Source: an uncultured Clostridia bacterium (GTDB lineage: Bacteria > Bacillota > Clostridia > Saccharofermentanales > Saccharofermentanaceae). From it: a stretch of 64,000 nucleotides of DNA. Below, piece after piece: positions 19,021 through 27,844 of the stretch (positions are counted from its first letter, which is position 1; the number at the start of each line of letters is the position of its first letter). Both the position numbers and the translations under genes were made by a program. The notes under the pieces are model-generated. The model saw only the letters and a list, made by a program, of their open reading frames with translations. It searched no databases and had not been told where the DNA came from. The stretch is taken from assembly GCA_947303185.1 (NCBI GenBank), contig CAMYXF010000001.1, forward strand, positions 1-64,000. The letters run 5' to 3'.

Positions 19021-19049
19021 TTTTTAATGTAAGTTATGGTTTTTGTCAA
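19021..19049 (-). promoter_or_regulatory. acpP promoter
   Basis: Minus-strand TTGACA (consensus), 17 nt, TAAAAA, about 40 nt before acpP. No FapR-like operator was recognised nearby. Confidence 0.7.
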
Positions 19050-19082
19050 TAGGTTATTTTGACTGCCAAAGTTATTTGACAA

Positions 19083-19700
19083 TTACCCTTTCAGATATTG
19101 TTTCCCCTTTAATAGATAGTCAACACCCGAGACAATTGTCATAATAACACATATTCCGAAAAGTACATCCCCGATTATCGTAACCGGACAAATTCTGATC
19201 GGATAGCCTTCAAAGCCCAGACCGAAGATCTTCATGAGCAAAGGCTCAAACATAAGATAGATCAACGCGATCATCTGGGTGACAGTCTTTATCTTGCCGA
19301 TCATCTTGGCAGCAATTACCTCTCCCTTTGCAGCAGCGATCATACGAAGACCTGATACTGCAAACTCTCTTAAGATAATTACCATAACAGCCCAGGCTGA
19401 AAGTCTGCCCAGGTTGATGAACGCCAGCATGATGCTGATGCAGAGGATCTTATCTGCAAGAGAATCAAGGAATTTACCAAGATCGGTAATAAGGTTATAT
19501 TTGCGGGCGATCTTGCCGTCAGCCGCATCCGTAAGGGACGCAAGGATGAAAACTCCAGCTGCAACGAGCATGCCGTTGGTGTTGATGAAGTTGTTCCATC
19601 CTTCAGGCTGCCACCCGAAAATATTGACCGGCAACATAAAAAGAAGCGTAACGGGTACAAGAACGATCCTCAAGATGGAAAGCTTGTTCGGAAGATTCAT
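19083..19700 (-). CDS. pgsA: CDP-diacylglycerol-glycerol-3-phosphate 3-phosphatidyltransferase
   Basis: A 205-residue integral membrane enzyme making phosphatidylglycerol-phosphate. The CDP-alcohol phosphotransferase motif DG(x)2AR(x)8G(x)3D(x)3D is complete: DAADGKIARKYNLITDLGKF followed by LDSLADK. Several hydrophobic segments and the N-terminal MNLPNKLSILRI are typical of PgsA. AAAGGAG is 10 nt before the ATG. The gene follows rimO, a common clostridial neighbour, but has its own promoter inside the rimO 3' end. Confidence 0.95.
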   Translation of the reverse strand: MNLPNKLSILRIVLVPVTLLFMLPVNIFGWQPEGWNNFINTNGMLVAAGVFILASLTDAADGKIARKYNLITDLGKFLDSLADKILCISIMLAFINLGRLSAWAVMVIILREFAVSGLRMIAAAKGEVIAAKMIGKIKTVTQMIALIYLMFEPLLMKIFGLGFEGYPIRICPVTIIGDVLFGICVIMTIVSGVDYLLKGKQYLKG

Positions 19701-19735
19701 TGCAAAATTGCTCCTTTATATATTCAGAAATAATA

Positions 19736-19785
19736 TGTCTTTTAAAAAGACACACTAATAATATACGAAATTATCCCTACGTCAA
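19736..19785 (-). promoter_or_regulatory. pgsA promoter and leader hairpin
   Basis: Minus-strand TTGACG, 16 nt, TATTAT at 19758-19785. The -35 overlaps the rimO stop codon. Immediately downstream the RNA can form TGTCTTT/AAAGACA, a small hairpin at the 5' end of the pgsA message. Confidence 0.6.
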
Positions 19786-21140
19786 ATCGTAACGGCGGTC
19801 ATGTCATAATCATCGGAGCAGTCCACGATCTTGGCATCTACGATCTCGCCGATCTTAAGCTCTTCTTCCTGTGAGGCAATATAAATGACAGGATCGACCT
19901 CAGGAGATTCGCCGTAACTTCTTCCAACATAGAATATTCCGTCATCGGATACGGAGCAGATAATTACCTTGGTAACGGTGCCAAGACGCTTCTTGGACTG
20001 CTCGCCCGAGATCTGCTTCTGGAGCTCATAGATCTCGTCATAGCGTCTCTGCTTTGTCTCGTCATCGATCTGGTCAGGCATGTCATAAGCCTTAGTTCCC
20101 TCTTCAGGCGAGAAAATAAAGCATCCGAGTCTGTCGAACTTCCACTTCCTAAGATTCTCCTTAAGCTCATTGAAGTCTTCTTCGGTCTCACCCGGGAAAC
20201 CGACCATGACCGTAGTTCTGATAATGCAGTCAGGCATAGCCTTCCTTATCATCTCAAGCCTTGAAGTGATGAGTTCAGAAGTATCCCTTCTGTGCATTGC
20301 CTTAAGGATCTTGTCAGATCCGTGCTGGATCGGGATATCCAGATAATGCGCAACCTTGGGATTATTAGCCATCTCTTCAATAAGGTCGGGCGTGATGCCG
20401 TCCATATAGCCGTACATAACACGGATGAGTTCGATTCCGTCTATCTCAGAAAGAGCTTTCAAAAGCTTGGTAAGGCTCCTTTCCTTATAAAGCTCAATAC
20501 CGTAGTTGGTCGTATCCTGCGCTGCAAGGACCAGTTCCTTCACACCTCTTGAAGCAATGATCTTTGCTTCTTCAACGATATCTTCCATAGGACGGGATAC
20601 AAACGGTCCCCTGATAAGCGGAATAGCGCAGAAGCTGCATCTGTTAAGACAGCCTTCACCGATCTTGAGCCATGCATATGCTTCGGTTGAAAGCTCTCTT
20701 TCTTTTACAAGATGTTTGTAGCCGCCTACGCCTGAGGTGAGGTTGATCTTCTCTGATTCTTTATCGAACTCGGAAGCAAGCTTTGCCGTGACGTCAACGA
20801 TATCGCCATAGTGAGCCGTTCCCAAAACAGCATCGACTTCGGGAAGTTCCTTAAGGATGTCTTCCGGATATCTCTGCGACAGGCATCCGGATACGATTAT
20901 CTTTTTAACATTGCCGTTCGGCACCTTGTAATCGGCAACTTCCAAGATAGCGTCAATCGCTTCCTTCTTTGCCGATTCGATAAAGCCGCATGTGTTGATT
21001 ACAACGATATCTGACTCCGGAACATCATTGATGACATTATATCCGGCCATCTTAAGCTCTGTGGACATGTTCTCACAGTCTATGAGATTTTTAGAGCACC
21101 CCAAAGCCAAAAGAGTTATCTTTACATCTTTATTTTCCAA
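19782..21140 (-). CDS. rimO: Ribosomal protein S12 methylthiotransferase
   Basis: A radical-SAM enzyme adding a methylthio group to an Asp of ribosomal protein S12. The N-terminal UPF0004 domain has its three cluster cysteines in LGCSKNLIDCE, INTCGFIESAK and VSGCLSQRYP. The radical-SAM CxxxCxxC is GCLNRCSFCAIP. The C-terminus is a TRAM domain (about 385-452). RimO rather than MiaB is supported by the LGCSKN and LKIGEGCLNRCSFC blocks. The ORF track begins at a GTG (21155), but that GTG is part of the SD GTGGAGG. A TTG at 21140, 8 nt past GGAGG, is the better start and gives 452 residues. Confidence 0.95.
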   Translation of the reverse strand: MENKDVKITLLALGCSKNLIDCENMSTELKMAGYNVINDVPESDIVVINTCGFIESAKKEAIDAILEVADYKVPNGNVKKIIVSGCLSQRYPEDILKELPEVDAVLGTAHYGDIVDVTAKLASEFDKESEKINLTSGVGGYKHLVKERELSTEAYAWLKIGEGCLNRCSFCAIPLIRGPFVSRPMEDIVEEAKIIASRGVKELVLAAQDTTNYGIELYKERSLTKLLKALSEIDGIELIRVMYGYMDGITPDLIEEMANNPKVAHYLDIPIQHGSDKILKAMHRRDTSELITSRLEMIRKAMPDCIIRTTVMVGFPGETEEDFNELKENLRKWKFDRLGCFIFSPEEGTKAYDMPDQIDDETKQRRYDEIYELQKQISGEQSKKRLGTVTKVIICSVSDDGIFYVGRSYGESPEVDPVIYIASQEEELKIGEIVDAKIVDCSDDYDMTAVTI

Positions 21141-21202
21141 ATCAGTTTCCTCCACTTAACGGCTAATTACCAAACATATAAATAATATACCTTATCAACG
21201 TG

Positions 21203-21230
21203 ATTATATAAGGCATCGCGAAAATACCAA
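21203..21230 (-). promoter_or_regulatory. Probable rimO promoter
   Basis: Minus-strand TTGGTA, 16 nt, TATAAT, about 60 nt upstream of rimO and just past the recX terminator. Confidence 0.55.
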
Positions 21231-21248
21231 GTATTATAACCTGAAATA

Positions 21249-21282
21249 ATAAAGCCCGCATCCGCAACTTAGGACACGGGCC
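21249..21282 (-). terminator. recA-recX terminator
   Basis: Minus-strand GCCCGTGTCC / GGATGCGGGC, a 10-bp stem with two wobble pairs, then TTTATTATTT. It lies about 22 nt after recX. Confidence 0.85.
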
Positions 21283-21304
21283 TTACCGGTAATTGTTCCA
21301 TTAT

Positions 21305-21766
21305 TCACTGTTCGAGATACAGTCTGAAAGCAGTTCTTGCTGCTTCTAATCCGTAACCTCTTTTGACGGCAAGCTTAATAAAATCATCTTCCCTGTCAGA
21401 AGTATCTTCGGTGGCACTTCCATATGTAGCTTCATAAAGGCTCTTACAGGTATTGATATCACTATCCAAACCTGAGACGACTTCATCGGCACAATCCGAA
21501 CTGATTCCTGCTTCAAGAAGACGCGAGTATATGTAGTGCTTGCTCTCTTGTTTTCTGCCTGAACGTGCCGCAAGAACCTTGCGCGATGCACGCATATCAT
21601 CAATGTATCCGGTATCGATCAGATGCTTAACTGCACTTGAAGCTACTGCTTCAGAATACCCCTTCTGGATAAGATAGATCCTTATCTTACCGGAAGAATA
21701 TATACCGGTTCCGATATGCCTGATCGCACAGGTCACGGCTTCCTTGGTCGAAATATTATCAGACAT
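21305..21766 (-). CDS. recX: Regulatory protein RecX
   Basis: A 153-residue protein of the RecX family, which binds and restrains RecA filaments. It has the repeated three-helix look of the family, with [11 protein letters not shown]...[12 protein letters not shown] in the first repeat and the usual [19 protein letters not shown] end. The ATG overlaps the recA stop by 8 nt, so production follows recA translation. It shares the SOS promoter of recA. Confidence 0.9.
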   Translation of the reverse strand: MSDNISTKEAVTCAIRHIGTGIYSSGKIRIYLIQKGYSEAVASSAVKHLIDTGYIDDMRASRKVLAARSGRKQESKHYIYSRLLEAGISSDCADEVVSGLDSDINTCKSLYEATYGSATEDTSDREDDFIKLAVKRGYGLEAARTAFRLYLEQ

Positions 21767-22886
21767 CGATTCCTAAAATATCGTCATCATCAGAGTCGTC
21801 TTCGGGTGCTTCAACAGCAGCGCCTGCTGCAATATCTGCATCGTCATCTTCTGCAGGCATGTAGGACTCTCTGATCTTCTCTTCGATCTCATCCTTAACA
21901 TCAGGATGGTCGATAAGGAACTGCTTGGCAGCATCTCTTCCCTGAGCGATCTTTGATCCGTTATATGCGAACCAGGATCCGCTCTTATCAATGATGTTAT
22001 TCTCAACACCAAGGTCGATAATGCATCCTTCGGATGAAACGCCCTTGCCGTACATAATGTCGAACTCAGCTTCCTTGAACGGCGGAGCGACCTTATTCTT
22101 GACTACCTTAACTCTTGTATGGCTTCCGACTACGTCTGTACCGTTACGGAGTGTCTCAACCTTTCTTACATCAAGTCTAACTGATGCATAGAACTTGAGA
22201 GCACGTCCACCAGGTGTGGTCTCAGGGTTACCGAACATAACTCCGACCTTCTCACGCAACTGGTTGATGAAGATGCAGATCGTATTTGACTTGGAAACAA
22301 CAGGAGCGAGCTTTCTTAAAGCCTGGCTCATGAGTCTTGCCTGAAGACCTACGTGGGAATCACCCATCTCGCCTTCGATCTCTGCTCTCGGAACGAGTGC
22401 GGCAACTGAGTCGATAACTACAACATCAATGCATCCGCTTCTTACGAGAGTCTCGCAGATCTCGAGTGCCTGCTCACCTGTATCAGGCTGTGACAAGAGA
22501 AGATTATCAACATCAACTCCGATATTGCCTGCATAAACCGGATCTAAAGCATGCTCTGCATCGATGAATGCGCATGTGCCGCCCATCTTCTGTGCTTCAG
22601 CAACACAGTGGAGTGCTACTGTGGTCTTACCTGAAGATTCAGGTCCGTAGATCTCAATGATTCTTCCTCTGGGAAGTCCGCCGATACCAAGTGCGATATC
22701 AAGTGTCAGAGCACCTGTAGGAATGGTATCGATCTCAACCTGTGACTTATCGCCTAAACGCATTACGGCACCCTGGCCGAACTGCTTCTCTATCTGCGCC
22801 ATAGCGGCGTCAAGAGCTTTCCTTCTCTCATCCTTGTCCTGAACCTGGGCAACTGAACCCTTAGCGGCATTCTTACTCTTAGCCAT
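21759..22886 (-). CDS. recA: Recombinase RecA
   Basis: A 375-residue DNA recombinase and SOS co-protease. Walker A is [13 protein letters not shown] (about residue 80), Walker [13 protein letters not shown], loop L1 near [21 protein letters not shown] and L2 near [20 protein letters not shown]. The acidic C-terminal tail ([21 protein letters not shown]) normally dampens DNA binding. A good SD (GGAGG) precedes the ATG. A consensus promoter and a perfect LexA palindrome lie upstream. recX follows and is coupled by overlap. Confidence 0.99.
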   Translation of the reverse strand: MAKSKNAAKGSVAQVQDKDERRKALDAAMAQIEKQFGQGAVMRLGDKSQVEIDTIPTGALTLDIALGIGGLPRGRIIEIYGPESSGKTTVALHCVAEAQKMGGTCAFIDAEHALDPVYAGNIGVDVDNLLLSQPDTGEQALEICETLVRSGCIDVVVIDSVAALVPRAEIEGEMGDSHVGLQARLMSQALRKLAPVVSKSNTICIFINQLREKVGVMFGNPETTPGGRALKFYASVRLDVRKVETLRNGTDVVGSHTRVKVVKNKVAPPFKEAEFDIMYGKGVSSEGCIIDLGVENNIIDKSGSWFAYNGSKIAQGRDAAKQFLIDHPDVKDEIEEKIRESYMPAEDDDADIAAGAAVEAPEDDSDDDDILGIDV

Positions 22887-22909
22887 ATTGTCCTCCGAAA
22901 AATAGTATT

Positions 22910-22921
22910 GAACATTTGTTC
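22910..22921. promoter_or_regulatory. LexA (SOS) operator of recA
   Basis: GAACAAATGTTC is a perfect palindrome matching the Firmicutes SOS box core GAACnnnnGTTC. It sits just downstream of the predicted recA start site, where bound LexA would block transcription. lexA itself is not in the window. Confidence 0.85.
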
Positions 22922-22936
22922 TTCATTTATGAGTTA

Positions 22937-22965
22937 ATTCTATGTTTATGATACACTTTTGTCAA
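22937..22965 (-). promoter_or_regulatory. recA promoter
   Basis: Minus-strand TTGACA (consensus), 17 nt, TAGAAT. The LexA site begins about 16 nt past the -10. Confidence 0.9.
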
Positions 22966-23098
22966 CCAAATTAACCTCCGAAATTAGAACAAATACCGAC
23001 AAGACCCATTAATCGTACACAACGTTTTAAGAGTCCTTATTTTTCTTGGGATTCAGCCATTCTGAAATTGCCAAAACAGGGGTCTTATTCACAGGTTT

Positions 23099-23159
23099 CC
23101 GGCAAAACCCGACAAAAACCTACAAATTCTGTAATTAAACCGACAAAAAAGCCGACAAG
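23099..23159 (-). repeat. Short CCGACAA-type direct repeats upstream of recA
   Basis: On the plus strand CCGGCAAAA, CCCGACAAAAA, CCTACAAA, CCGACAAAAAAG and CCGACAAG follow one another with starts about 11, 12, 21 and 12 nt apart. A further CCGACAAG lies at 22996. The array is the 3' flank of the dehydrogenase gene and lies about 130-195 nt before the recA -35. The rest of 22970-23171 shows no gene. The function is unknown. Confidence 0.5.
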
Positions 23160-23171
23160 AAATTCAGGCGT

Positions 23172-24131
23172 TTAATAACCTTTGCTCTTATCAATCAGAT
23201 TCTTTAAAGGAAGTCCCTTACCATAGTTAAGAAGATTCTCACAGAACAAATCAACATTAACATCCAATGTATGTTCCAAAGTGAGATTACCTGCCACATG
23301 AGGAGTAATGATGAGGTTCTTTGTATTCCAGAGTCTGCTGTCATCAGGAAGCGGCTCAGCCTTAAATACATCCAGAGCAGCGCCTGCAAGTCTTCCCGAC
23401 TCAAGGCTGTCAGCTATGGCATCTTCATCAACTGCAGAACCTCTGCCGACATTAACGACATAAGCACCATCCGGAAGGAGCGCTATTCTCTCACGTGAAA
23501 GGATATCCCTGGTCTCAGGAGTATCAGGCAGGCTCATTACCAGAAGATCTGTTTCAGGCAAAAGCTCATCAAGAGCATCGATCTTATACACGCGGTCGTA
23601 AGATTTATCCTCACATATTCCGCTTCTGCAAACACCGATAATGCTGCGGGGCTCAAACGCCTTTGCTCTTCTTGCAAAGCAGCAGCCTATGTCACCTGTT
23701 CCCAGAACTAAGATCCTTGAATCCTTAAGTGATCTCTGCGGCTGAGGAGCAGACCAGTTATGTTTAAGCGACTCGCTGTACGAATAATCCAGTTTTCGCA
23801 TCATCAAAAGAGATACTGCAATGATGTGCTCTGCTATGGTCACGCCGTAAGCGCCTGTTGAGTTCGTGATAAGACAGTCTTCGTTTGCGAACACACCGGG
23901 CTTCATAAGATAATCAACGCCTGCTGACGGTACGGCAAGCCACTTAAGGTTCTTATTGCGTGCGGCATTACCCATGCCAAAGCCGTAGATGATATCGCAG
24001 TCCTGATAGTCATCAGGGATCTCGGCTTCTGATTCAACGAAGAGAACACTGCCTCCGATTTCGGAAGCATTCTTCAGGATATGTTCTTTGTGGTGCTCTT
24101 TAAGCAGTTTGTTGATTACAAGTATTTTCAT
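23172..24131 (-). CDS. D-2-hydroxyacid dehydrogenase family protein
   Basis: A 319-residue NAD(P)-dependent oxidoreductase of the D-isomer 2-hydroxyacid family. The Rossmann motif is ILVLGTGDIGCCFARRAKAF (about residue 142). Later blocks include LVMSLPDTPETRDIL, VNVGRGSAVDEDAI, GAALDVFKAEPLP and IITPHVAGNLTLEH with the catalytic His. The catalytic Arg and Glu are expected in VGRGSAVDE and FKAEPLP. The substrate is not decidable; phosphoglycerate dehydrogenase and lactate dehydrogenase are less likely because the N-terminal domain is divergent. The ATG lacks a clear SD. It is divergent from the plus-strand gene at 24311. Confidence 0.88.
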   Translation of the reverse strand: MKILVINKLLKEHHKEHILKNASEIGGSVLFVESEAEIPDDYQDCDIIYGFGMGNAARNKNLKWLAVPSAGVDYLMKPGVFANEDCLITNSTGAYGVTIAEHIIAVSLLMMRKLDYSYSESLKHNWSAPQPQRSLKDSRILVLGTGDIGCCFARRAKAFEPRSIIGVCRSGICEDKSYDRVYKIDALDELLPETDLLVMSLPDTPETRDILSRERIALLPDGAYVVNVGRGSAVDEDAIADSLESGRLAGAALDVFKAEPLPDDSRLWNTKNLIITPHVAGNLTLEHTLDVNVDLFCENLLNYGKGLPLKNLIDKSKGY

Positions 24132-24264
24132 AATGAAGTCATAATAACATGCCTTACCTTTAAAACCATTCCCTTATAGAAAAGATGACATAAACAGTCT
24201 GATTGTTAATACGAAGTTCAAAATACTTATACAATTCTGACGAGGTTTGACTGATTTAAAATGC

Positions 24265-24270
24265 TATAAT
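24265..24270 (+). promoter_or_regulatory. Extended -10 for the 24311 gene
   Basis: TGCTATAAT, an extended -10, 41 nt before the ATG. A TTGACT lies nearby but only 12 nt upstream, so the -35 is unclear. Confidence 0.5.
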
Positions 24271-24310
24271 TTTTTCTATAAGAAATAAAATCTCTTTGGG
24301 AGGAAACCAT

Positions 24311-24916
24311 ATGAAGACAGAACTTATCAGTATTACCCCCGCCGGAACAGGCAAGGATAAAGCTTTGGAGCTTACAGAGAAAACAGGTGCTTTCTGCGGA
24401 CTCGACCATAAGTCAGCTCTCCGTCTTCGTTTACTTTCCGAAGAGCTCATCGAACTCATGCGTACCTTCACAGGCGAACTTAAAGGTGACTTCTGGCTTG
24501 AAGCAAAAGACAGTACAGTTGAAGTTCACCTGAAGACTGAGATCCCCATGGACCAACAGACAAAGAAAGAACTTCTCTCTGTATCCTCTACAGGTAAGAA
24601 CGCTGCAGCAAAGGGTTTCATGGGTAAGATCCGCGACATGATCTCAACAGCAACTCTTCCCGAAGATCCTGAGACAAAGGCCATGACAGAACAGGCACTC
24701 GGCTTAATGGCTCTCGGATGCCAGGCAGGTTCTTATTCAGGAAGCTATTCCTGGTCAATGAGCTCTTACGTAGCATCCATTGAAAAGGCAGAAGCAATCC
24801 AGGCTCAGGAAGCAAAGGACGAACTCGAGAAATCCATCGTTGCAAACCTTGCTGATGACGTCACGGTACACATCATCAACTCCAACGTTGAGATCACGAT
24901 CTACAAATCCTTCTGA
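24311..24916 (+). CDS. Uncharacterised protein with a degenerate GHKL-like N-terminus
   Basis: The start is the ATG at 24311, 7 nt after GGGAGG. The ORF-track TTG at 24296 includes the SD itself. It is 201 residues with no signal peptide or membrane helix. The N-terminal 75 residues (LRLRLLSEELIELMRTF, then FWLEAKDSTVEVHLKTE) resemble the N-box helix and following strands of RsbW/HATPase proteins. The N-box Asn and the G boxes are missing, so ATP binding is unlikely. A Ser/Gly/Tyr-rich turn (GSYSGSYSWSMSSY) lies in the middle, followed by a charged helix. It faces the STAS/PP2C operon across a shared terminator. A role in that pathway is speculation. Confidence 0.7.
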   Translation: MKTELISITPAGTGKDKALELTEKTGAFCGLDHKSALRLRLLSEELIELMRTFTGELKGDFWLEAKDSTVEVHLKTEIPMDQQTKKELLSVSSTGKNAAAKGFMGKIRDMISTATLPEDPETKAMTEQALGLMALGCQAGSYSGSYSWSMSSYVASIEKAEAIQAQEAKDELEKSIVANLADDVTVHIINSNVEITIYKSF

Positions 24917-24939
24917 TCAGACTAAATAACTAAACATAA

Positions 24940-24972
24940 TAAAGGGGTGCCTCGATTTGAGACACCCCTTTT
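24940..24972. terminator. Bidirectional terminator between convergent genes
   Basis: GGGGTGCCTC-GATTT-GAGACACCCC followed by TTTT on the plus strand. On the minus strand the same stem pairs fully with one G-T and is followed by TTTATT. It serves the 24311 gene and the STAS-PP2C operon. Confidence 0.85.
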
Positions 24973-24984
24973 CATTGGTTCAAT

Positions 24985-25425
24985 TTAATTATCTTTCAGC
25001 CCCGGCGCACCGGATTCTTCTGCCCAGGATTTAGGGACATCGTCGATGCGGACATCTGCTATCGTGCAAATCTGGAACTTATCTTCGTAAACTATCTCGC
25101 CCGGTGAATTGGTATAAACAAGATAGTACGGATGGTTATATCTTTCGAGAAGCCAGAGGGCAGGACGGATCATCTTCATCATCTCTTCCGTATTCTCCAT
25201 CTTAAACCAGCAGATTACGGGTTCCTGGCGCATGCATGGTTCTGGCCACGGGAGATTTTCTGCAAACCATGAATCGATCTCACGGAAAAGAGAAGCATCT
25301 TCCTCATCCATCGTGTCATTCCTGATAAGGTCCCAGCACATGCTGAAGATGCCTTTTCCGGTCATGGTATTACGGGCTAATTCCTTTCCCTGTATCCTTA
25401 CGTATTTGTATTTCACGTTGGCCAT
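24985..25425 (-). CDS. Uncharacterised 146-residue protein of the STAS-PP2C operon
   Basis: A soluble protein of 146 residues with many Trp, Met and acidic residues (SMCWDLIRND, ENLPWPEPCMRQEPVICWFK, RPALWLLERYNHPYYLVYT). No domain is recognised. There is no signal peptide. GCGAGGTG precedes the ATG. It starts 18 nt after the phosphatase stop and is the third gene of the STAS-PP2C/ATPase unit. This hints at an output or accessory of that signalling module, but nothing in the sequence proves it. Confidence 0.75.
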   Translation of the reverse strand: MANVKYKYVRIQGKELARNTMTGKGIFSMCWDLIRNDTMDEEDASLFREIDSWFAENLPWPEPCMRQEPVICWFKMENTEEMMKMIRPALWLLERYNHPYYLVYTNSPGEIVYEDKFQICTIADVRIDDVPKSWAEESGAPGLKDN

Positions 25426-25443
25426 ATAAGCACCTCGCGGAAA

Positions 25444-27426
25444 TCAGATCTTTTTTCGAAGTGTCAGACAATTCTTTCCGTCTTTATATTCGTACAGTAC
25501 TTCATCCATGGTCTTCTTGGTAATGAAGATTCCGAGGCCTCCGATCTCTCTATCCTCTGCTGACAAAGTAATATCAGGCTCTTCATTTGCAAGAGGGTCG
25601 TACTGTATTCCGGAGTCTTCGAAAACGATCTCGGCCACACCGTCAGTTATCTTCATCTTAATGGTAGCGTCACCTTCACCGCCCTTATCCTTATAAGCAT
25701 AATGGCAGATGTTTACATAGATCTCTTCTACGGCAACGCCGATCTGTGTCTGGGCCTTCATTGAGCTCTCGGCTGCTTCGAGCCTCTCATCTATAAAGCC
25801 CTGGACTTGATCAAGATTATTAACATCAGCTTTTACGGTAAGCTCGTCATAAACGGAATTATCAGTATTCATCGGTTCACCTCCGTGATACTTAAATGTC
25901 AGCATTGTGAGATCGTCGAACTGCGGTGCTCCCTTTACGAAGAGATCTACGCTGTATTTCATGTCGAAATCAATATCAACTGCAGATCTTTCTCCGTGGG
26001 AGTCATCGTTAAGCGATTTGAGCATCCTGTCCAGACCAAACAGTTCATTATTGCGGTTCGTCGCTTCGGCTACACCATCGGTGTAGAGGAAAATGATGTC
26101 ACCGGGATCAAGCTTTGTTTTGAATTCCTTGTACTTAATTCCTTCCATGCATCCGAGCGGAGGCGAATGCTTCTCTTTGAGAACATTGAAAGGCTCATTT
26201 CCCCTCTTGAAGATCGGATATTCATGACCAGCATTGGAATATGTAAGTTCGCCTGTGGAAATCTTTACGATACCGAGCCACACGGTAACGAACATGTTGA
26301 GTGAGTTTTTCTCACAAAGCTGGTCATTAATATTGCAGAGAATCCTGGCTGTGCTTCCTTCTTTACCCAATACGAGTGTCTGGCTCTTGAGCATTGCTTT
26401 GCTGACCATCATGTAAAGAGCGGCGGGAATGCCCTTTCCGGATACGTCGGCAATTACGAGTGCAAGGTGATCTTCATCGACCAGGAAGAAGTCGTAAAAG
26501 TCTCCGCCGACTTCCTTGGCAGGAGACATCGACGCGAAGATATCGAATTCATGTCTGTCAGGATAAGGCGGGAAAGTACTGGGCAGCATGGTTTCCTGTA
26601 TAGCAGCCGCCATGTGGAGTTCGTTTTCCTGTACGGATTTTTCCTGACCCTGAACAACGTTAAGAATACAGTAGATCAAAAGCAGCGTTATCATGTAGAC
26701 CGGACAAAGCAGCGACAGACCATAAACAAAGATGGAAATGACGCCAACACCAACCGGCACCAGTGTGTAAATGAACAGCGCAATGATCTGGTATCTCTTG
26801 AATCTTTTTCTGGTAATAATAACAAGAATAAGAGTAACGACAGTTACGGCAAACGAATAGATATACGCAATAGTAAACGTCGGGCTTCTGTGATATGTAC
26901 CACTCTCGTCTACAACAAACAGATATCCGAAGAATATATTGAGAAGCCTTACTAGAATCGCAATGCAAAGACCAATCCTGGATGCAACATCATACTTATG
27001 GCTCTGTTCCTTTTCGATGTTAAGGAACGTAAGGACATAACGCCAGAAAAGATAAACAACTATCGGTGTAACACAGTAGAATATCGTGTTGGCAGCAATG
27101 CACAACACTCTGAATTCAGCCTTTCCGTCCGTAAGCCAGCAGACCTCATCGGCATAAAGACCGACGAAAACCGTGACGATCATCATCAGGAAGTAATCAA
27201 GGTTTGCACCGTTCCATTGTTTATCCAGGACAGCACAGATGTAAAGAATGTAGCCGAGGATCATTGCACAAAGATCCATCGCAACATTCATAATAAAAAT
27301 CGGCGTCAGCTGCTCCGTATGAAGGAACAGCGCACCGCCGACTGCTAAAGCAAAACCTATCAGGAAAATTAAAGACCCCACCCAGGCCCTAATCTTAAAT
27401 CTTCTGGAATTAAGATCAACGCTCAT
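25444..27426 (-). CDS. Membrane PP2C (SpoIIE-type) phosphatase fused to an RsbW-like ATPase
   Basis: A 660-residue protein. About eight membrane helices occupy residues 13-265. A SpoIIE/RsbU-type PP2C domain follows (about 285-505) with metal ligands in KEVGGDFYDFF, VIADVSGKGIPAAL, FLYTDGVAEA and FDDLTML. A GHKL ATPase ends the protein (about 530-655) with N-box VEEIYVNICHYAY, G1 FEDSGIQYDP and G2 GGLGIFITKK. In partner switching the kinase phosphorylates a STAS anti-anti-sigma factor and the phosphatase reverses this. Here both are in one chain, next to a STAS gene. Membrane sensing that sets STAS phosphorylation is inferred. No sigma factor gene is nearby. Confidence 0.92.
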   Translation of the reverse strand: MSVDLNSRRFKIRAWVGSLIFLIGFALAVGGALFLHTEQLTPIFIMNVAMDLCAMILGYILYICAVLDKQWNGANLDYFLMMIVTVFVGLYADEVCWLTDGKAEFRVLCIAANTIFYCVTPIVVYLFWRYVLTFLNIEKEQSHKYDVASRIGLCIAILVRLLNIFFGYLFVVDESGTYHRSPTFTIAYIYSFAVTVVTLILVIITRKRFKRYQIIALFIYTLVPVGVGVISIFVYGLSLLCPVYMITLLLIYCILNVVQGQEKSVQENELHMAAAIQETMLPSTFPPYPDRHEFDIFASMSPAKEVGGDFYDFFLVDEDHLALVIADVSGKGIPAALYMMVSKAMLKSQTLVLGKEGSTARILCNINDQLCEKNSLNMFVTVWLGIVKISTGELTYSNAGHEYPIFKRGNEPFNVLKEKHSPPLGCMEGIKYKEFKTKLDPGDIIFLYTDGVAEATNRNNELFGLDRMLKSLNDDSHGERSAVDIDFDMKYSVDLFVKGAPQFDDLTMLTFKYHGGEPMNTDNSVYDELTVKADVNNLDQVQGFIDERLEAAESSMKAQTQIGVAVEEIYVNICHYAYKDKGGEGDATIKMKITDGVAEIVFEDSGIQYDPLANEEPDITLSAEDREIGGLGIFITKKTMDEVLYEYKDGKNCLTLRKKI

Positions 27427-27450
27427 AACCGTGAGGCCTCAAATAAGAAA

Positions 27451-27750
27451 TTACTCGATAGTTAAAATATCTGAGAATCCGGTTACTTCGAAGATTTCCA
27501 TGATCATCTCGTTAACGTTAGTAACCTTCATTCCGCCCTTCTTGGAAAGACTCTTGTGAGTAGCAAGGAGAACTCTGAGTCCTGCAGAAGAAATATACTC
27601 AAGAGCACTAAGGTCGAATACCAATTCATTAATAGTGTCGAGTACAGGGCTGAGCGCTGCATCAAGCTCTACGGAAGTATTTGTATCAAGTCTTCCTTCC
27701 AATGCGAAAACAGCTTTACCGTTTGTGATCGTCTTGTTGATATTCAGCAT
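27451..27750 (-). CDS. STAS-domain anti-anti-sigma factor homologue
   Basis: A 99-residue single STAS domain (MLNINKTITNGKAVFALEG, LVFDLSALEYISSAGLRVLL). The phosphorylatable Ser is expected in YISSAGLR, as in SpoIIAA and RsbV. The ORF-track start at 27777 is leader. The ATG at 27750 follows AGGAGG. It is the first gene of the operon, with the PP2C/ATPase fusion 24 nt downstream, its likely modifying enzyme. Confidence 0.93.
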   Translation of the reverse strand: MLNINKTITNGKAVFALEGRLDTNTSVELDAALSPVLDTINELVFDLSALEYISSAGLRVLLATHKSLSKKGGMKVTNVNEMIMEIFEVTGFSDILTIE

Positions 27751-27797
27751 TTGAATACCTCCTTGTTCAGCACACATGCTTATTTTTTATATGTTTC

Positions 27798-27827
27798 AGT
27801 ATATCACAATAATTTTTGAACTTTCAA
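27798..27827 (-). promoter_or_regulatory. Promoter of the STAS operon
   Basis: Minus-strand TTGAAA, 18 nt, TATACT preceded by TGTGA. The palindrome TTTGAAAGTTCAAA overlaps the -35 and could be an operator. Confidence 0.6.
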
Positions 27828-27844
27828 AACAAAGTATTAACAAA

